Positions 44,700-53,333 of a stretch of 64,000 nt of DNA are shown here, piece after piece (position 1 is the first letter of the stretch; each line of letters starts with the position of its first letter). This stretch comes from Pseudooceanicola marinus. Its GTDB lineage: Bacteria > Pseudomonadota > Alphaproteobacteria > Rhodobacterales > Rhodobacteraceae. A model generated the notes under the pieces. That model was not told the DNA's origin. It saw only the letters and a list, made by a program, of their open reading frames with translations, and did not search any database. The stretch is taken from the NCBI RefSeq assembly GCF_002786295.1, contig NZ_PGTC01000018.1, forward strand, positions 124,001-188,000. Direction: 5' to 3'. A program made the translations under genes and the position numbers.

Positions 44700-44933
44700 T
44701 CAGGCGCCCATCTCGATCGAGTAGCTTTCGATCACCGTGTTGGCGAGCAGCTTCTCGCACATTTCGGTCACCGTTTCCTCAGTGGTGCCATCGGCCAGGT
44801 CCAGCTCGATCACCTTGCCCTGGCGGACGCCTTCGACGCCCTCAAAGCCCAGACCGCCGAGCGCGTGGCGCACGGCCTCGCCCTGGGGGTCCAGAACACC
44901 GGTCTTCAGCATGACATGCACACGGGCTTTCAT
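44700..44933 (-). CDS. purS: Phosphoribosylformylglycinamidine synthase subunit PurS
   Basis: A 77-residue protein, the small bridging subunit of the three-part FGAM synthase. The sequence MKARVHVMLKTGVLDPQGEAV and the C-terminal MCEKLLANTVIESYSIE are typical. The start at 44933 follows GGAG. It is 14 bases after purC, in one operon. Confidence 0.96.
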   Translation of the reverse strand: MKARVHVMLKTGVLDPQGEAVRHALGGLGFEGVEGVRQGKVIELDLADGTTEETVTEMCEKLLANTVIESYSIEMGA

Positions 44934-44947
44934 ATCGGGCGGCTCCT

Positions 44948-45706
44948 TCAGTTGATCAGCGTGGGCTTGGTGGCCCCGTTGGACCGCGGCATCACGCCAA
45001 GGCGCTGCGCCACTTCGGTATAGGCATCGGTCAGGCTGCCCAGGTCGCGACGGAACACGTCCTTGTCCAGGTGCTTGCCCGTCTCGATATCCCACAGGCG
45101 GCAGCTATCGGGGCTGATCTCGTCGGCCACGATCAGGCGCTGGAAGTCGCCCTCGTAGACGCGACCGACCTCGATCTTGAAATCGACCAGCTTGATGCCG
45201 ACGGCCAGCATGACACCGGACAGGAAATCGTTCACGCGCAGCGCCAGGTGGACGATGTCGTCCATGTCCTGCTGGCTGGCCCAGCCGAAGGCGGCGATAT
45301 GCTCTTCGCTGACCAGCGGATCGCCCAGCTCGTCGTTCTTCAGGCAGTATTCCACGATCGGGCGCGGCAGCTGCGTGCCTTCCTCGATGCCGAGGCGCTT
45401 CGACATGGAACCGGCGGCGGTGTTGCGCACGATGATCTCCAGCGGGATGATCTCGCAGCTGCGCACCAGCTGTTCACGCATGTTAAGGCGGCGAATGAAG
45501 TGCGTCGGCACGCCGATGTTCGCCAGCCCGGTCATGAAGAATTCGCTCAGGCGGTTGTTCAGCACGCCCTTGCCCTCGATCACGTCCTTTTTCTGGGCGT
45601 TGAACGCGGTGGCATCGTCCTTGAAATATTGCACGATGGTGCCGGGTTCCGGGCCTTCGTACAGGATCTTCGCCTTGCCTTCGTAGATTTTCTTGCGTCT
45701 TGCCAT
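44948..45706 (-). CDS. purC: SAICAR synthase
   Basis: Phosphoribosylaminoimidazole-succinocarboxamide synthase, 252 residues, which joins aspartate to CAIR in purine synthesis. The N-terminal [11 protein letters not shown] is the ATP-loop motif; IPLEIIVRN and the SPDSCRLWD region are the other signatures. It leads the purC-purS operon. Confidence 0.97.
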   Translation of the reverse strand: MARRKKIYEGKAKILYEGPEPGTIVQYFKDDATAFNAQKKDVIEGKGVLNNRLSEFFMTGLANIGVPTHFIRRLNMREQLVRSCEIIPLEIIVRNTAAGSMSKRLGIEEGTQLPRPIVEYCLKNDELGDPLVSEEHIAAFGWASQQDMDDIVHLALRVNDFLSGVMLAVGIKLVDFKIEVGRVYEGDFQRLIVADEISPDSCRLWDIETGKHLDKDVFRRDLGSLTDAYTEVAQRLGVMPRSNGATKPTLIN

Positions 45707-45950
45707 GGGCGTGCGGCCTCTCTCACGGGCTCTGGTCGGGAACGGGACTCGCCCGCTTTCGCGCTCTCTTAGTGCAAGCGCGGCAGTGGAGCAAGCGTGG
45801 CGCCTTGCCGGACCCCGCGCCCTATCGCCGGCGAAACCTCCAAAGTGTCACGCCCTGCCCCGTCCCGTCTTCACGCAGCGTCAAGGAGCGACTAACCTGA
45901 TCGCGTCCCGACCAGACGGGGCGTCCCAGGCAGAGGGAGGAGATCATCTC

Positions 45951-46262
45951 ATGAGCCACCTGAAGGACCGCGAAGCCGCTTTCGAGTCGAAGTTCGCCCA
46001 TGACAGCGAGATGCTGTTCCGCGCCGAGGCGCGCTGCAACTGGGCTTTGGGCCACTGGGCCGCAGGCCTGTTGGGCAAGACCGGGGACGAGGAACAGGGC
46101 TATGCCGCGTCGCTGGTGAAGGCCGACCTGACCGAACCCGGTCATGAGGACGTCATCGCCAAGCTGGTCGCAGACCTCGACGGTCTGGCGGACGAAGCCA
46201 CGATCCGCGCCCGCCATGCCGAGGCCCTGGCGACGGCGAAGGCCGCGCTAGCGGAGGAGTGA
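45951..46262 (+). CDS. F1-ATPase zeta subunit (DUF1476)
   Basis: A 103-residue helical protein beginning MSHLKDREAAFESKFAHDSEMLFRAEARCN-type, the hallmark of DUF1476. In Paracoccus denitrificans the family member is the zeta subunit, which inhibits ATP hydrolysis by the F1 motor through its N-terminal segment. GGGAGGAG lies nine bases before the ATG. It is divergent from purC. Whether this copy is the inhibitory paralogue is not shown by sequence alone. Confidence 0.9.
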   Translation: MSHLKDREAAFESKFAHDSEMLFRAEARCNWALGHWAAGLLGKTGDEEQGYAASLVKADLTEPGHEDVIAKLVADLDGLADEATIRARHAEALATAKAALAEE

Positions 46263-46465
46263 CACCCGAACACGAGAACTTCAACGTCACCGCGCAAGCG
46301 ACTAAAACGTAAGGAAAATCGCTCACTCCAGGGCTGCTTTTCGCGGTCCTCTGCAATCCTGTCCGCGCAATCCGTAGAATGCAACAGAGCGGCTGAGTGC
46401 CTTTTAAGTCTACGGAAAGAAACCTCGCCTACCCCTGAACCCGGGACCGGGAGAAGGGGATCGGA

Positions 46466-48343
46466 ATGACCGAGGTGATGCGCGTGGCACGCAAGGACCG
46501 GACGCGCTGGCTGCGCTACGTCGCGCCCCTGACCGTCGGAAGCGCCTGTCTCTGGCTGCTTTGGAACCGCCTGCGGACGCTCGACCCCGACGCGCTGTGG
46601 CAGAGTTTCCTCGCGGTCAGCCCGGCGCAATGGGCCCTGGCGCTGGTGGCCACGGCCGTCTCCTTCTGGTCGCTCGGACGCTACGACGCGGTGATACACC
46701 GACATCTCCGCACCGGCATCTCGGCCCGTGATGCCCAGCTTTCGGGCATGTCCTCGATCGCGCTGGCCCAACTCCTCGGCCTAGGCGTGGTGACCGGTAC
46801 GCTGGCGCGCTGGCGCCTGCTGCCGCAACTCGGGCCCCTGCGCGTGACCCAGGTCACCGCCGCCGTCTCGGCCTCCTTCCTCATCGCCTGGGCCTTGGTC
46901 ACCGCGCTGGCCTGCCTGCTGCTCGCCCCGCGCCTGCTGCCGGAATGGCTGGCCCTGCTCGGGCTGGTGTTCTTCCTGACCCTACCGGCGGCCTCGCTCT
47001 TCGCGCCGGAACTGCGGTTTGCCCGGCTGCGCCTGCGCCTGCCATCGCTCAAGGCCATGGGGGCCATCACCTTCTTCGCCGCCATCGACACCTGCGCCGC
47101 AGGCCTGGCGCTCTATGCCCTGCTGCCCGAGCCGCCGGGCTTTGCCGCCTTCCTGCCGGTTTTCCTGCTGGCCCTGGGCGCCGGTCTTTTCGCCGGGACA
47201 CCCGGCGGGGTCGGCCCGTTCGAGCTGTCGCTGCTGGCGCTTCTGCCCGCCCTGCCGGAAAGTGACCTCTTCGCCGCCGTTCTGGCCTTCCGCCTGGTCT
47301 ACTACCTGCTGCCCGCGGCGCTGGCCACGCTGCATATCTTCCGCCCCCGCCCGGTGGTCGAGGCGCCGCCCCGTCGGCGCACCTCCCGCCGGATCCCCGA
47401 CCTGCTGCTGGACCATGCGCCGCGCGCGGAATGCGGCGTCGCGCGGCAGAACGGCGCGCGACTCCTGGGCTGTGCCGCCAGCGGCGCCCTGTGCATCGAC
47501 ACGCCCCAGACGCTGACCCTGCTCTTCGACCCGCTGTCCGGCAGCCTGGGCCCCTTGCTGCCGCGTCTTTCCGCCGCCGCGCGCAGCTCGAACCGCATCC
47601 CCGTCGTCTACAAATGCTCCGCCCGGCAGGCGCTGGCAGCCCGCAAGGCGGGCTGGCAGATCCTGCATGTCGCCGATGACGCCGTCATCGACCCCGGCGC
47701 GCTGACCCTCGACGGCGCCGCATTCCGGCAGTTGCGCCGCAAGCTGCGCAACGCGGAAAAGGCCGGCGTGACAATCTCTTGCGAGACGAAGTTGCCCCTG
47801 GCCGACCTTGCGCGACTGGACGCCGAATGGAAAGCACTGCACGGGGTCGCCCGCGGATTGTCGACCGGGCGCTTCGCCCCCTCCTACGTCGCCCGGCAAC
47901 GGGTCTTCGGCGCGCGGATCGACGGCGATCCGGTCGCCTATATCACCCTGCACGAGAACCAGAACCAACTCTGCCTCGACCTGATGCGGCACGGCGCAGA
48001 TCTGCCCGACGGCACGATGCACGCCCTTGTCACGGCCGCGGCGCGAGAGGCCGCCCGGCTGGGCCTGCCGCTGTCGCTGGCGGCCATTCCCGCCCGCCCC
48101 GGGAATGAGGGACGCATGATGACCTGGGCCCGCGCCCAGGTCGCGGCGCGGACCGGCGGCATGGGCCTGACGCGGTTCAAGGACAGTTTCGCCCCGCGCC
48201 ACCAGCCTCTCTACATGGCCGCCCCCGGGCGCGGCGCGCTGGCGCTGGCAGCCGCCGATCTGGCCCTTGCCATGCGGCGTCCTGCCCGAACCCGGGCACA
48301 GCCCCTTCCCACGGAGAGCGCGCTTGCGTATGAGAGGTCTTGA
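46466..48343 (+). CDS. MprF-like phosphatidylglycerol aminoacyltransferase/flippase
   Basis: A 625-residue protein in two parts. Residues 1-310 hold about eight membrane segments with GTPGGVGPFELSLL, the flippase-like (UPF0104) signature. Residues about 325-610 are a soluble GNAT-like domain (DUF2156) with FRQLRRKLRNAEKAGV and YITLHENQNQLCLDLMRHG. This is the plan of MprF, which adds Lys or Ala to phosphatidylglycerol and moves the lipid outward. The specificity cannot be read. It lies 50 bases before the methyltransferase gene on the same strand. Confidence 0.85.
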   Translation: MTEVMRVARKDRTRWLRYVAPLTVGSACLWLLWNRLRTLDPDALWQSFLAVSPAQWALALVATAVSFWSLGRYDAVIHRHLRTGISARDAQLSGMSSIALAQLLGLGVVTGTLARWRLLPQLGPLRVTQVTAAVSASFLIAWALVTALACLLLAPRLLPEWLALLGLVFFLTLPAASLFAPELRFARLRLRLPSLKAMGAITFFAAIDTCAAGLALYALLPEPPGFAAFLPVFLLALGAGLFAGTPGGVGPFELSLLALLPALPESDLFAAVLAFRLVYYLLPAALATLHIFRPRPVVEAPPRRRTSRRIPDLLLDHAPRAECGVARQNGARLLGCAASGALCIDTPQTLTLLFDPLSGSLGPLLPRLSAAARSSNRIPVVYKCSARQALAARKAGWQILHVADDAVIDPGALTLDGAAFRQLRRKLRNAEKAGVTISCETKLPLADLARLDAEWKALHGVARGLSTGRFAPSYVARQRVFGARIDGDPVAYITLHENQNQLCLDLMRHGADLPDGTMHALVTAAAREAARLGLPLSLAAIPARPGNEGRMMTWARAQVAARTGGMGLTRFKDSFAPRHQPLYMAAPGRGALALAAADLALAMRRPARTRAQPLPTESALAYERS

Positions 48344-48392
48344 ACAAGCGCGGCCCCCGGCGCGGCCGGAACGCCCCTGCCAGGAGAGCCCG

Positions 48393-49406
48393 ATGACCGA
48401 TGCCCTGTCCCGACTGCTGCAATCCCGCGACTGGCTGATGGCCGATGGCGCCACCGGCACCAACCTCTTCAACATGGGGCTGACCGCGGGCGACGCCCCC
48501 GAGATTTGGAACGTTGAGCACCCCGACCGCATCCGCACCCTCTACCGCTCGGCGGTCGAGGCCGGGTCGGACATCTTCCTGACCAATACCTTCGGCGGCA
48601 ATGCCTCCCGGCTGAAACTGCACGGCGCACAGTCCCGGGTGAGCGAGCTGAACCGCATCGGCGCCGAGCTGGGCCGCGAGGTGGCCGATGCCGCAGGCCG
48701 CCCGGTCGTGGTCGCCGGCTCCGTCGGGCCGACGGGGGACATCATGGCGCCGATGGGTCCGCTGACCCATGAAACGGCCGTGGAGATGTTCCACGAACAG
48801 GCCGAGGGCCTGAAGGCCGGGGGCGCCGACGTGCTCTGGCTGGAAACCATCTCCGCCCCCGAGGAATACCGCGCTGCCGCCGAGGCCTTCAAACTGGCCG
48901 ACATGCCCTGGTGCGGCACCATGAGCTTCGACACCGCCGGGCGCACGATGATGGGCCTGACCTCGGAAGGCATGGCGCGGACGGTCGAGAAACTGGACAA
49001 CCCGCCGATCGCCTTCGGCGCCAATTGCGGCGTCGGCGCCTCGGACCTGCTGCGCACCGTACTGGGCTTCTCCGCCCTCGGGATCGAGCGGCCGATCATC
49101 GCCAAGGGCAATGCCGGGATCCCGAAATACGAAGACGGCCATATCCACTATGACGGCACGCCGGAGCTGATGGCCGAATACGCGGTCCTGGCCCGCGATT
49201 GCGGCGCCACGATCATCGGCGGCTGTTGCGGCACCATGCCCGAACACCTGGAGAAGATGCGCGAGGCGCTCTCGACCCGCCCCCGCGGCCCGCGTCCGAC
49301 CCTCGATCAGATCACCGAAAAGCTGGGCGGCTTCTCCTCCGCCTCCGACGGCACCGGCGACGATGCCACCCCGGCCCGCCGACCGCGCCGGCGCAGCCGG
49401 GGCTGA
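48393..49406 (+). CDS. bmt: Homocysteine S-methyltransferase (BHMT-like, MetH homocysteine module)
   Basis: A 337-residue cytoplasmic enzyme of the homocysteine methyltransferase family, annotated as betaine-homocysteine methyltransferase in relatives. The zinc ligands are Cys212 (GANCGVG), Cys278 and Cys279 (GGCCGT). MADGATGTNLF at 16-26 is the substrate loop. It equals the N-terminal module of MetH without the folate, cobalamin and activation modules. A free corrinoid protein is encoded 1.5 kb downstream, so the methyl donor may be methylcobalamin on that protein instead of betaine. CAGGAGAG precedes the ATG. The C-terminus is a basic tail. Confidence 0.9.
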   Translation: MTDALSRLLQSRDWLMADGATGTNLFNMGLTAGDAPEIWNVEHPDRIRTLYRSAVEAGSDIFLTNTFGGNASRLKLHGAQSRVSELNRIGAELGREVADAAGRPVVVAGSVGPTGDIMAPMGPLTHETAVEMFHEQAEGLKAGGADVLWLETISAPEEYRAAAEAFKLADMPWCGTMSFDTAGRTMMGLTSEGMARTVEKLDNPPIAFGANCGVGASDLLRTVLGFSALGIERPIIAKGNAGIPKYEDGHIHYDGTPELMAEYAVLARDCGATIIGGCCGTMPEHLEKMREALSTRPRGPRPTLDQITEKLGGFSSASDGTGDDATPARRPRRRSRG

Positions 49407-49500
49407 GCAGTCCGCAGCGATGCCTGAAATGGCCCGGACGGGCGCCCGCGACCGCCGTGCACGCGGGATCGCGCGCCACGGCTCTGCTTCACCTTGTTCG

Positions 49501-49580
49501 AAATACTCCGGGGACGGAGCCGCGTCCCGGAAATCGTCCAGTGGACGATTTCAGCAGCGAAGGGGCGGAGCCCCCCCCTT
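49501..49580. repeat. Dispersed intergenic palindromic repeat, copy D (expanded)
   Basis: AAATACTCCGGGGACGGAGC at the left and GGGGCGGAGCCCCCCCC at the right, with an inserted hairpin AAATCGTCCA/TGGACGATTT in the middle. Longer and more diverged than copies A-C. Confidence 0.65.
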
Positions 49581-49591
49581 TCCAGCCCCAT

Positions 49592-50707
49592 TTAGTCGAA
49601 AAGCGACAGCTGCTCTCCGGGTTTCACCGGCACGCGGAACAGGTCGCAACGCAGCTCGGGCTGCGGCACGTCCAATCCGTGGCGCTTCACCGCCGCGCGG
49701 AACCTTTGGGCAATCATCGCCGCATAGGGTCCCTCACCGCGCATCCGCTTGTGCCACTGGGCCGAGTAATCCTGACCGCCGTGCATCTCGCGCAGGCGGG
49801 TCATCACCCGTTTCGCCCGGTCGGGATAGTGCTCGGCCAACCATTCCTGGAACAGCGGTGACACCTCGCGCGGCAGGCGCAGCATGATCCAGCTGGCGGC
49901 CGTGGCCCCGGCGCCTGCACAGGCCTCCAGGATCTTCTCCACCTCGGCGTCGGTCAGAGCGGGCACCACGGGCGAAACCATGGCGCGCACCGGCACCCCC
50001 GCCCGCGCCAGCGCCCGGATCACTTGCAACCGTTTCTCCGGGCCAGGCACGCGCGGCTCCATCCGGCGGGACAGGTCACGGTCCAGCGTGGTGACGGAAA
50101 TGCCCACGCGCACCAGGCCGAGCTTGGCCATCTTCCGCAGGATATCCAGATCGCGCAGGATCCCGGTGCCCTTGGTGACGATGGCGACCGGGTGGCGATG
50201 CTCCCACAGCACCTGCAGGCACTCGCGCATCAGCCCGTGGGTCTTGTCGATCGGCTGATAGGGGTCGGTGTTCGTCCCGATGGCGATCGGCGCGACCTTA
50301 TAGCTACGCTTGCCCAGCTCGGCCGTCAGGACCTCCGCCGCATTGGGACGCGCCACCAGCCGGGTCTCGAAATCCAGCCCAGGGGACAGGCCGAGGTAGG
50401 CGTGGCTGGGCCGGGCGAAGCAGTAGATGCAGCCGTGTTCGCAGCCGCGGTAAGGATTGATCGAGCGGTCGAAGGGCAGATCGGGCGAGCGATTGTAGGT
50501 GATCAGGCTGCGCGCGCGCTCCTCGCGCACTTCGGTGCGGATCTGCACCGGCTCCTCGATCACCTCCCAGCCATCATCTTCCGCCACCGTCTCCAGCGCC
50601 TCGTAGCGTCCGGGGGCGTTGCTAACGGCGCCGCGCCCGCGGCGGGCGCGGGTGTCGATGCCATGGGGCGGTGTCGTTTCGGGCGGGGTGTCGATGTTTT
50701 CAGCCAT
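49592..50707 (-). CDS. PA0069 family radical SAM protein (SplB-like)
   Basis: A radical SAM protein of 371 residues from the start at 50707. The [4Fe-4S] motif is CEHGCIYC near residue 90, followed by GTNTDPYQPIDK and VTKGTGILRD. The C-terminal third has SWIMLRLPREVSPLFQEWLAEHYP, the mark of the PA0069 branch related to spore photoproduct lyase. Substrate unknown. The start is uncertain: ATG at 50740 is also in frame, with GAGAGGA 14 bases upstream. It stands on the minus strand between the two parts of the putative methyl-transfer system. Confidence 0.85.
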   Translation of the reverse strand: MAENIDTPPETTPPHGIDTRARRGRGAVSNAPGRYEALETVAEDDGWEVIEEPVQIRTEVREERARSLITYNRSPDLPFDRSINPYRGCEHGCIYCFARPSHAYLGLSPGLDFETRLVARPNAAEVLTAELGKRSYKVAPIAIGTNTDPYQPIDKTHGLMRECLQVLWEHRHPVAIVTKGTGILRDLDILRKMAKLGLVRVGISVTTLDRDLSRRMEPRVPGPEKRLQVIRALARAGVPVRAMVSPVVPALTDAEVEKILEACAGAGATAASWIMLRLPREVSPLFQEWLAEHYPDRAKRVMTRLREMHGGQDYSAQWHKRMRGEGPYAAMIAQRFRAAVKRHGLDVPQPELRCDLFRVPVKPGEQLSLFD

Positions 50708-50833
50708 GGAAGGGTGCGGGGCAGCGGAATCATGGAACATATGATGAACATAGGTCCTCTCGGGACAAACCTCCATGATTCCTTTCAGGATTTCTTTGGG
50801 CCTTGCATGCCATAGGTCGTCCGCATCGTCCGT

Positions 50834-50875
50834 TTTGTCGCATTCCGCAAAGTCAGCGGGTCGCTTTGCGACAAA
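50834..50875. promoter_or_regulatory. Long-spaced inverted repeat upstream of the corrinoid gene
   Basis: TTTGTCGC and GCGACAAA as outer arms, with GCAAAG and CTTTGC inside and sharing bases with them. It lies between divergent genes, 46 bases before the corrinoid protein start. It could be a pair of operator half-sites or an RNA hairpin. Confidence 0.5.
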
Positions 50876-50921
50876 GGTCGGGGAATGGGCCAGGCCCGCG
50901 CGCAGCAGATCGGGGAAGAAC

Positions 50922-51623
50922 ATGTCCGACGAAGAAGAAGAAATCATCCTGTCCGAACTGGACGACGACGAACTGGTCCAGCAGATGATGGACGACCTCT
51001 ATGACGGTCTGAAGGAAGAGATCGAAGAGGGCGTGAACATCCTGCTCGAACGCGGCTGGACCCCCTATCGTGTCCTGACCGAGGCCCTGGTGGGTGGCAT
51101 GACGATTGTCGGCGCCGACTTCCGCGACGGGATCCTTTTCGTGCCGGAGGTGCTGCTGGCAGCCAATGCGATGAAGGGCGGCATGGCCATCCTGAAGCCG
51201 CTGCTGGCCGAAACCGGCGCACGCACCATCGGAAAGATGGTCATCGGCACGGTGAAGGGCGACATCCACGACATCGGCAAGAACCTGGTGTCGATGATGA
51301 TGGAAGGCGCGGGTTTCGAGATCGTCGATCTGGGCATCAACAACCCGGTCGAAGAGTACATCGAGGCGATCAAGCGCGAAGAAGCCGACATCCTCGGCAT
51401 GTCCGCCCTGCTGACCACCACCATGCCCTACATGAAGGTCGTGATCGACACGATGAAGGAACAGGGCATCCGCGATGACTACATCATCCTGGTGGGCGGC
51501 GCGCCGCTGAACGAGGAGTTCGGACGCGCCATCGGCGCCGATGCCTATTGCCGCGACGCCGCCGTGGCGGTGGAAACCGCCAAGACCTTCATCGCGCGCA
51601 AGCACAACCAGGCCACGGCCTGA
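50922..51623 (+). CDS. Free-standing corrinoid (B12-binding) protein
   Basis: A 233-residue protein with the two domains of MtaC/MtbC-type corrinoid carriers: a helical cap (about 20-105) and a Rossmann-like cobalamin domain. The axial ligand motif is GDIHDIGKN with His116; MSALLTTTMPYMK and LVGGAPLNEEFGRAIGAD follow as in the B12-binding module of MetH. It would carry a methyl group between partner methyltransferases. The acidic N-terminus (MSDEEEEI) is unusual. AGATCGGGGAAG precedes the ATG. Confidence 0.93.
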   Translation: MSDEEEEIILSELDDDELVQQMMDDLYDGLKEEIEEGVNILLERGWTPYRVLTEALVGGMTIVGADFRDGILFVPEVLLAANAMKGGMAILKPLLAETGARTIGKMVIGTVKGDIHDIGKNLVSMMMEGAGFEIVDLGINNPVEEYIEAIKREEADILGMSALLTTTMPYMKVVIDTMKEQGIRDDYIILVGGAPLNEEFGRAIGADAYCRDAAVAVETAKTFIARKHNQATA

Positions 51624-51702
51624 TCCCAGCCCGGCGCGGGCCCCGGCCCGCGCCCCTCCCGGAGGCGGATCGTCTCTACCCTGTGCGCGGGGAGGCCACC
51701 CG

Positions 51703-52359
51703 ATGACCGATCTTCCCGATGACCAGACCCTGACCCAATCCGGCGCCAGCCTGACGGAAACGCGCCTGACCGAGGGCGAGGCCTCCACCCTGCTGATCGC
51801 CTGCGGGGCTCTGGCCCATGAGGTGCTGGCGCTGAAACGCATGAACGGGCTGGATCACCTCGACCTGATCTGCCTGCCCGCCATTCTGCACAACACGCCC
51901 GAGAAGATCACCGATGCCGTCCGCGCCGCTGCGGAACGGCACCGCGACCGCTACGCGCGCATCCACGTGCTCTACGCCGATTGCGGCACCGGCGGGCTGC
52001 TGGCCGCCGAATGCGACCGCCTGGGGGTGGAGATGTTGCCCGGCGCCCATTGCTACGCCTTCTTCGACGGGGTCGAGCGGTTCGAGGCGCGCGACGAGCT
52101 GACCGCCTTCTACCTGACCGACTTCCTCGCCCGGCAGTTCGACGCCTTCGTCTGGGAACCCCTGGGCCTGGACCGTCACCCGGACCTGCTGCCGATGTAT
52201 TTCGGCCATTACACCCACTTGGTCTACCTGGCCCAGACCGAAGATCCGGCGCTGACTGCGAAGGCGCGCGAGGCCGCCGACAGGCTGGGCCTTGAATTCA
52301 CCCGGCGATTCACGGGATATGGCGATCTCGCCACCGCCCTGACCCGGAAGCCCTCGTGA
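51703..52359 (+). CDS. DUF1638 protein
   Basis: A 218-residue soluble protein of DUF1638. The family occurs beside corrinoid methyltransferase genes in archaea and bacteria and has no settled function. Visible features are LLIACGALAHEV at the N-terminus with Cys32, HVLYADCGTGG with a second Cys, and the conserved GAHCYAFFDG with a third, a pattern that could bind a metal or corrinoid. It follows the corrinoid gene by 79 bases and overlaps the next gene by four (GTGA). Confidence 0.85.
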   Translation: MTDLPDDQTLTQSGASLTETRLTEGEASTLLIACGALAHEVLALKRMNGLDHLDLICLPAILHNTPEKITDAVRAAAERHRDRYARIHVLYADCGTGGLLAAECDRLGVEMLPGAHCYAFFDGVERFEARDELTAFYLTDFLARQFDAFVWEPLGLDRHPDLLPMYFGHYTHLVYLAQTEDPALTAKAREAADRLGLEFTRRFTGYGDLATALTRKPS

Positions 52360-52871
52360 CCTCTGACACCCTCGACCTGCTGAAAACCGATTGTTCCAAA
52401 TGCGCCGCGCTCTGCTGCCTGGCGCTGGCCTTCGACAAGGGTAAGGACTTCGCCTTCGACAAGAACCCGGGCGAGCCCTGTCGCAACCTCTCGGGCCATA
52501 TGTGCTCGATCCACGACAGCCTGACCGAGAAGGGCTTCCCCGGCTGCGTCGCCTATGACTGCCTCGGCGCCGGCAACCGCGTGGTGCAGGAGGTCTTCGC
52601 CGGGCGCAGCTGGCAGGACGAACCGCGCCTGACCCGTCCGATGATGGAAGCGTTCTCCGGCATGCGCGAGGTGCACAAGCGTATCGACCTGCTGCGCGCC
52701 GCCGAAACGCTGCCGCTGGAGGCGCGCGACGACCAGACCCGGCGCGACTACCTGGCCCGACTGGAACAGCACCGCTGGAGCGGGCAGGAGTTGAACGATT
52801 TCGAGGTCGGCCTGGCGCTGGAGATCGACATCTTCTTCCACGGCCTGCGGAAATACATGCCCGAGCGCTAG
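52356..52871 (+). CDS. YkgJ-like cysteine-cluster protein
   Basis: A 171-residue protein that starts with the GTG of a GTGA overlap with DUF1638. Cysteines cluster in TDCSKCAALCC (13, 16, 20, 21), GEPCRNL, HMCSIH and FPGCVAYDCLG. The same block forms the N-terminal part of some pentapeptide-repeat proteins, but no repeat follows here. The pattern suggests a Zn or Fe-S centre. The C-terminal half is helical. Tight coupling to DUF1638 and the corrinoid gene suggests a part in reductive activation or methyl transfer; this is inference. Confidence 0.75.
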   Translation: MTSDTLDLLKTDCSKCAALCCLALAFDKGKDFAFDKNPGEPCRNLSGHMCSIHDSLTEKGFPGCVAYDCLGAGNRVVQEVFAGRSWQDEPRLTRPMMEAFSGMREVHKRIDLLRAAETLPLEARDDQTRRDYLARLEQHRWSGQELNDFEVGLALEIDIFFHGLRKYMPER

Positions 52872-52887
52872 ACGCTTCGACATGCAA

Positions 52888-52907
52888 AAGGGGGCCGTAG
52901 CCCCCTT
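52888..52907 (+). terminator. Terminator after the corrinoid operon
   Basis: AAGGGGGC, loop CGTA, GCCCCCTT. It lies between the Cys-cluster gene and convergent sufE. Confidence 0.8.
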
Positions 52908-52934
52908 CCCCTATCCACGGCGTCCGGATGTGGC

Positions 52935-53333
52935 TCAGGCCTGTTCGCGGATCCGCTCGATCATCGCACGCAACCCGTTGGACCGTTGTGCCGAAAGGTG
53001 TTCCTGCAGGTTCAGCCGCCCTAGCTCCGCCATCGGGTCCACCTGACCCAGCTCTGCCATCGGCACACCATCGTAAAGCGCCTTCAGCACCGCGATCAGG
53101 CCACGCACGATCATCGCATCGCTTTCACCATCAAAATGGAAGATGCCGCCCTCGGGGCGCATGTGCAGCCAGACCTGGCTGGCACAGCCTTCGACCTTGG
53201 TCGCTGGCACCTTCAGGGCGTCGGGCAGCGGCTCCATCGCCTTGCCCAGATCGATCACGTGACGATAGCGGTCTTCCCAATCCTCGAGAAACTCGAAATC
53301 CTCGACGATTTCCTCGAATGCGGGCTGCGCCAT
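52935..53333 (-). CDS. sufE: SufE-family cysteine desulfurase partner
   Basis: A 132-residue protein that accepts persulfide sulfur from SufS for Fe-S cluster assembly. The active-site Cys50 is in KVEGCASQVWL, the family motif, and the length is usual. It lies alone on the minus strand, away from the main suf operon, which is common in the group. Confidence 0.95.
   Translation of the reverse strand: MAQPAFEEIVEDFEFLEDWEDRYRHVIDLGKAMEPLPDALKVPATKVEGCASQVWLHMRPEGGIFHFDGESDAMIVRGLIAVLKALYDGVPMAELGQVDPMAELGRLNLQEHLSAQRSNGLRAMIERIREQA

Noticed and set aside
50776-50921. Possible B12 or SAM/SAH riboswitch upstream of the corrinoid gene
   Set aside because: No B12 box and no conserved riboswitch core could be found by eye; only the inverted repeat remains.
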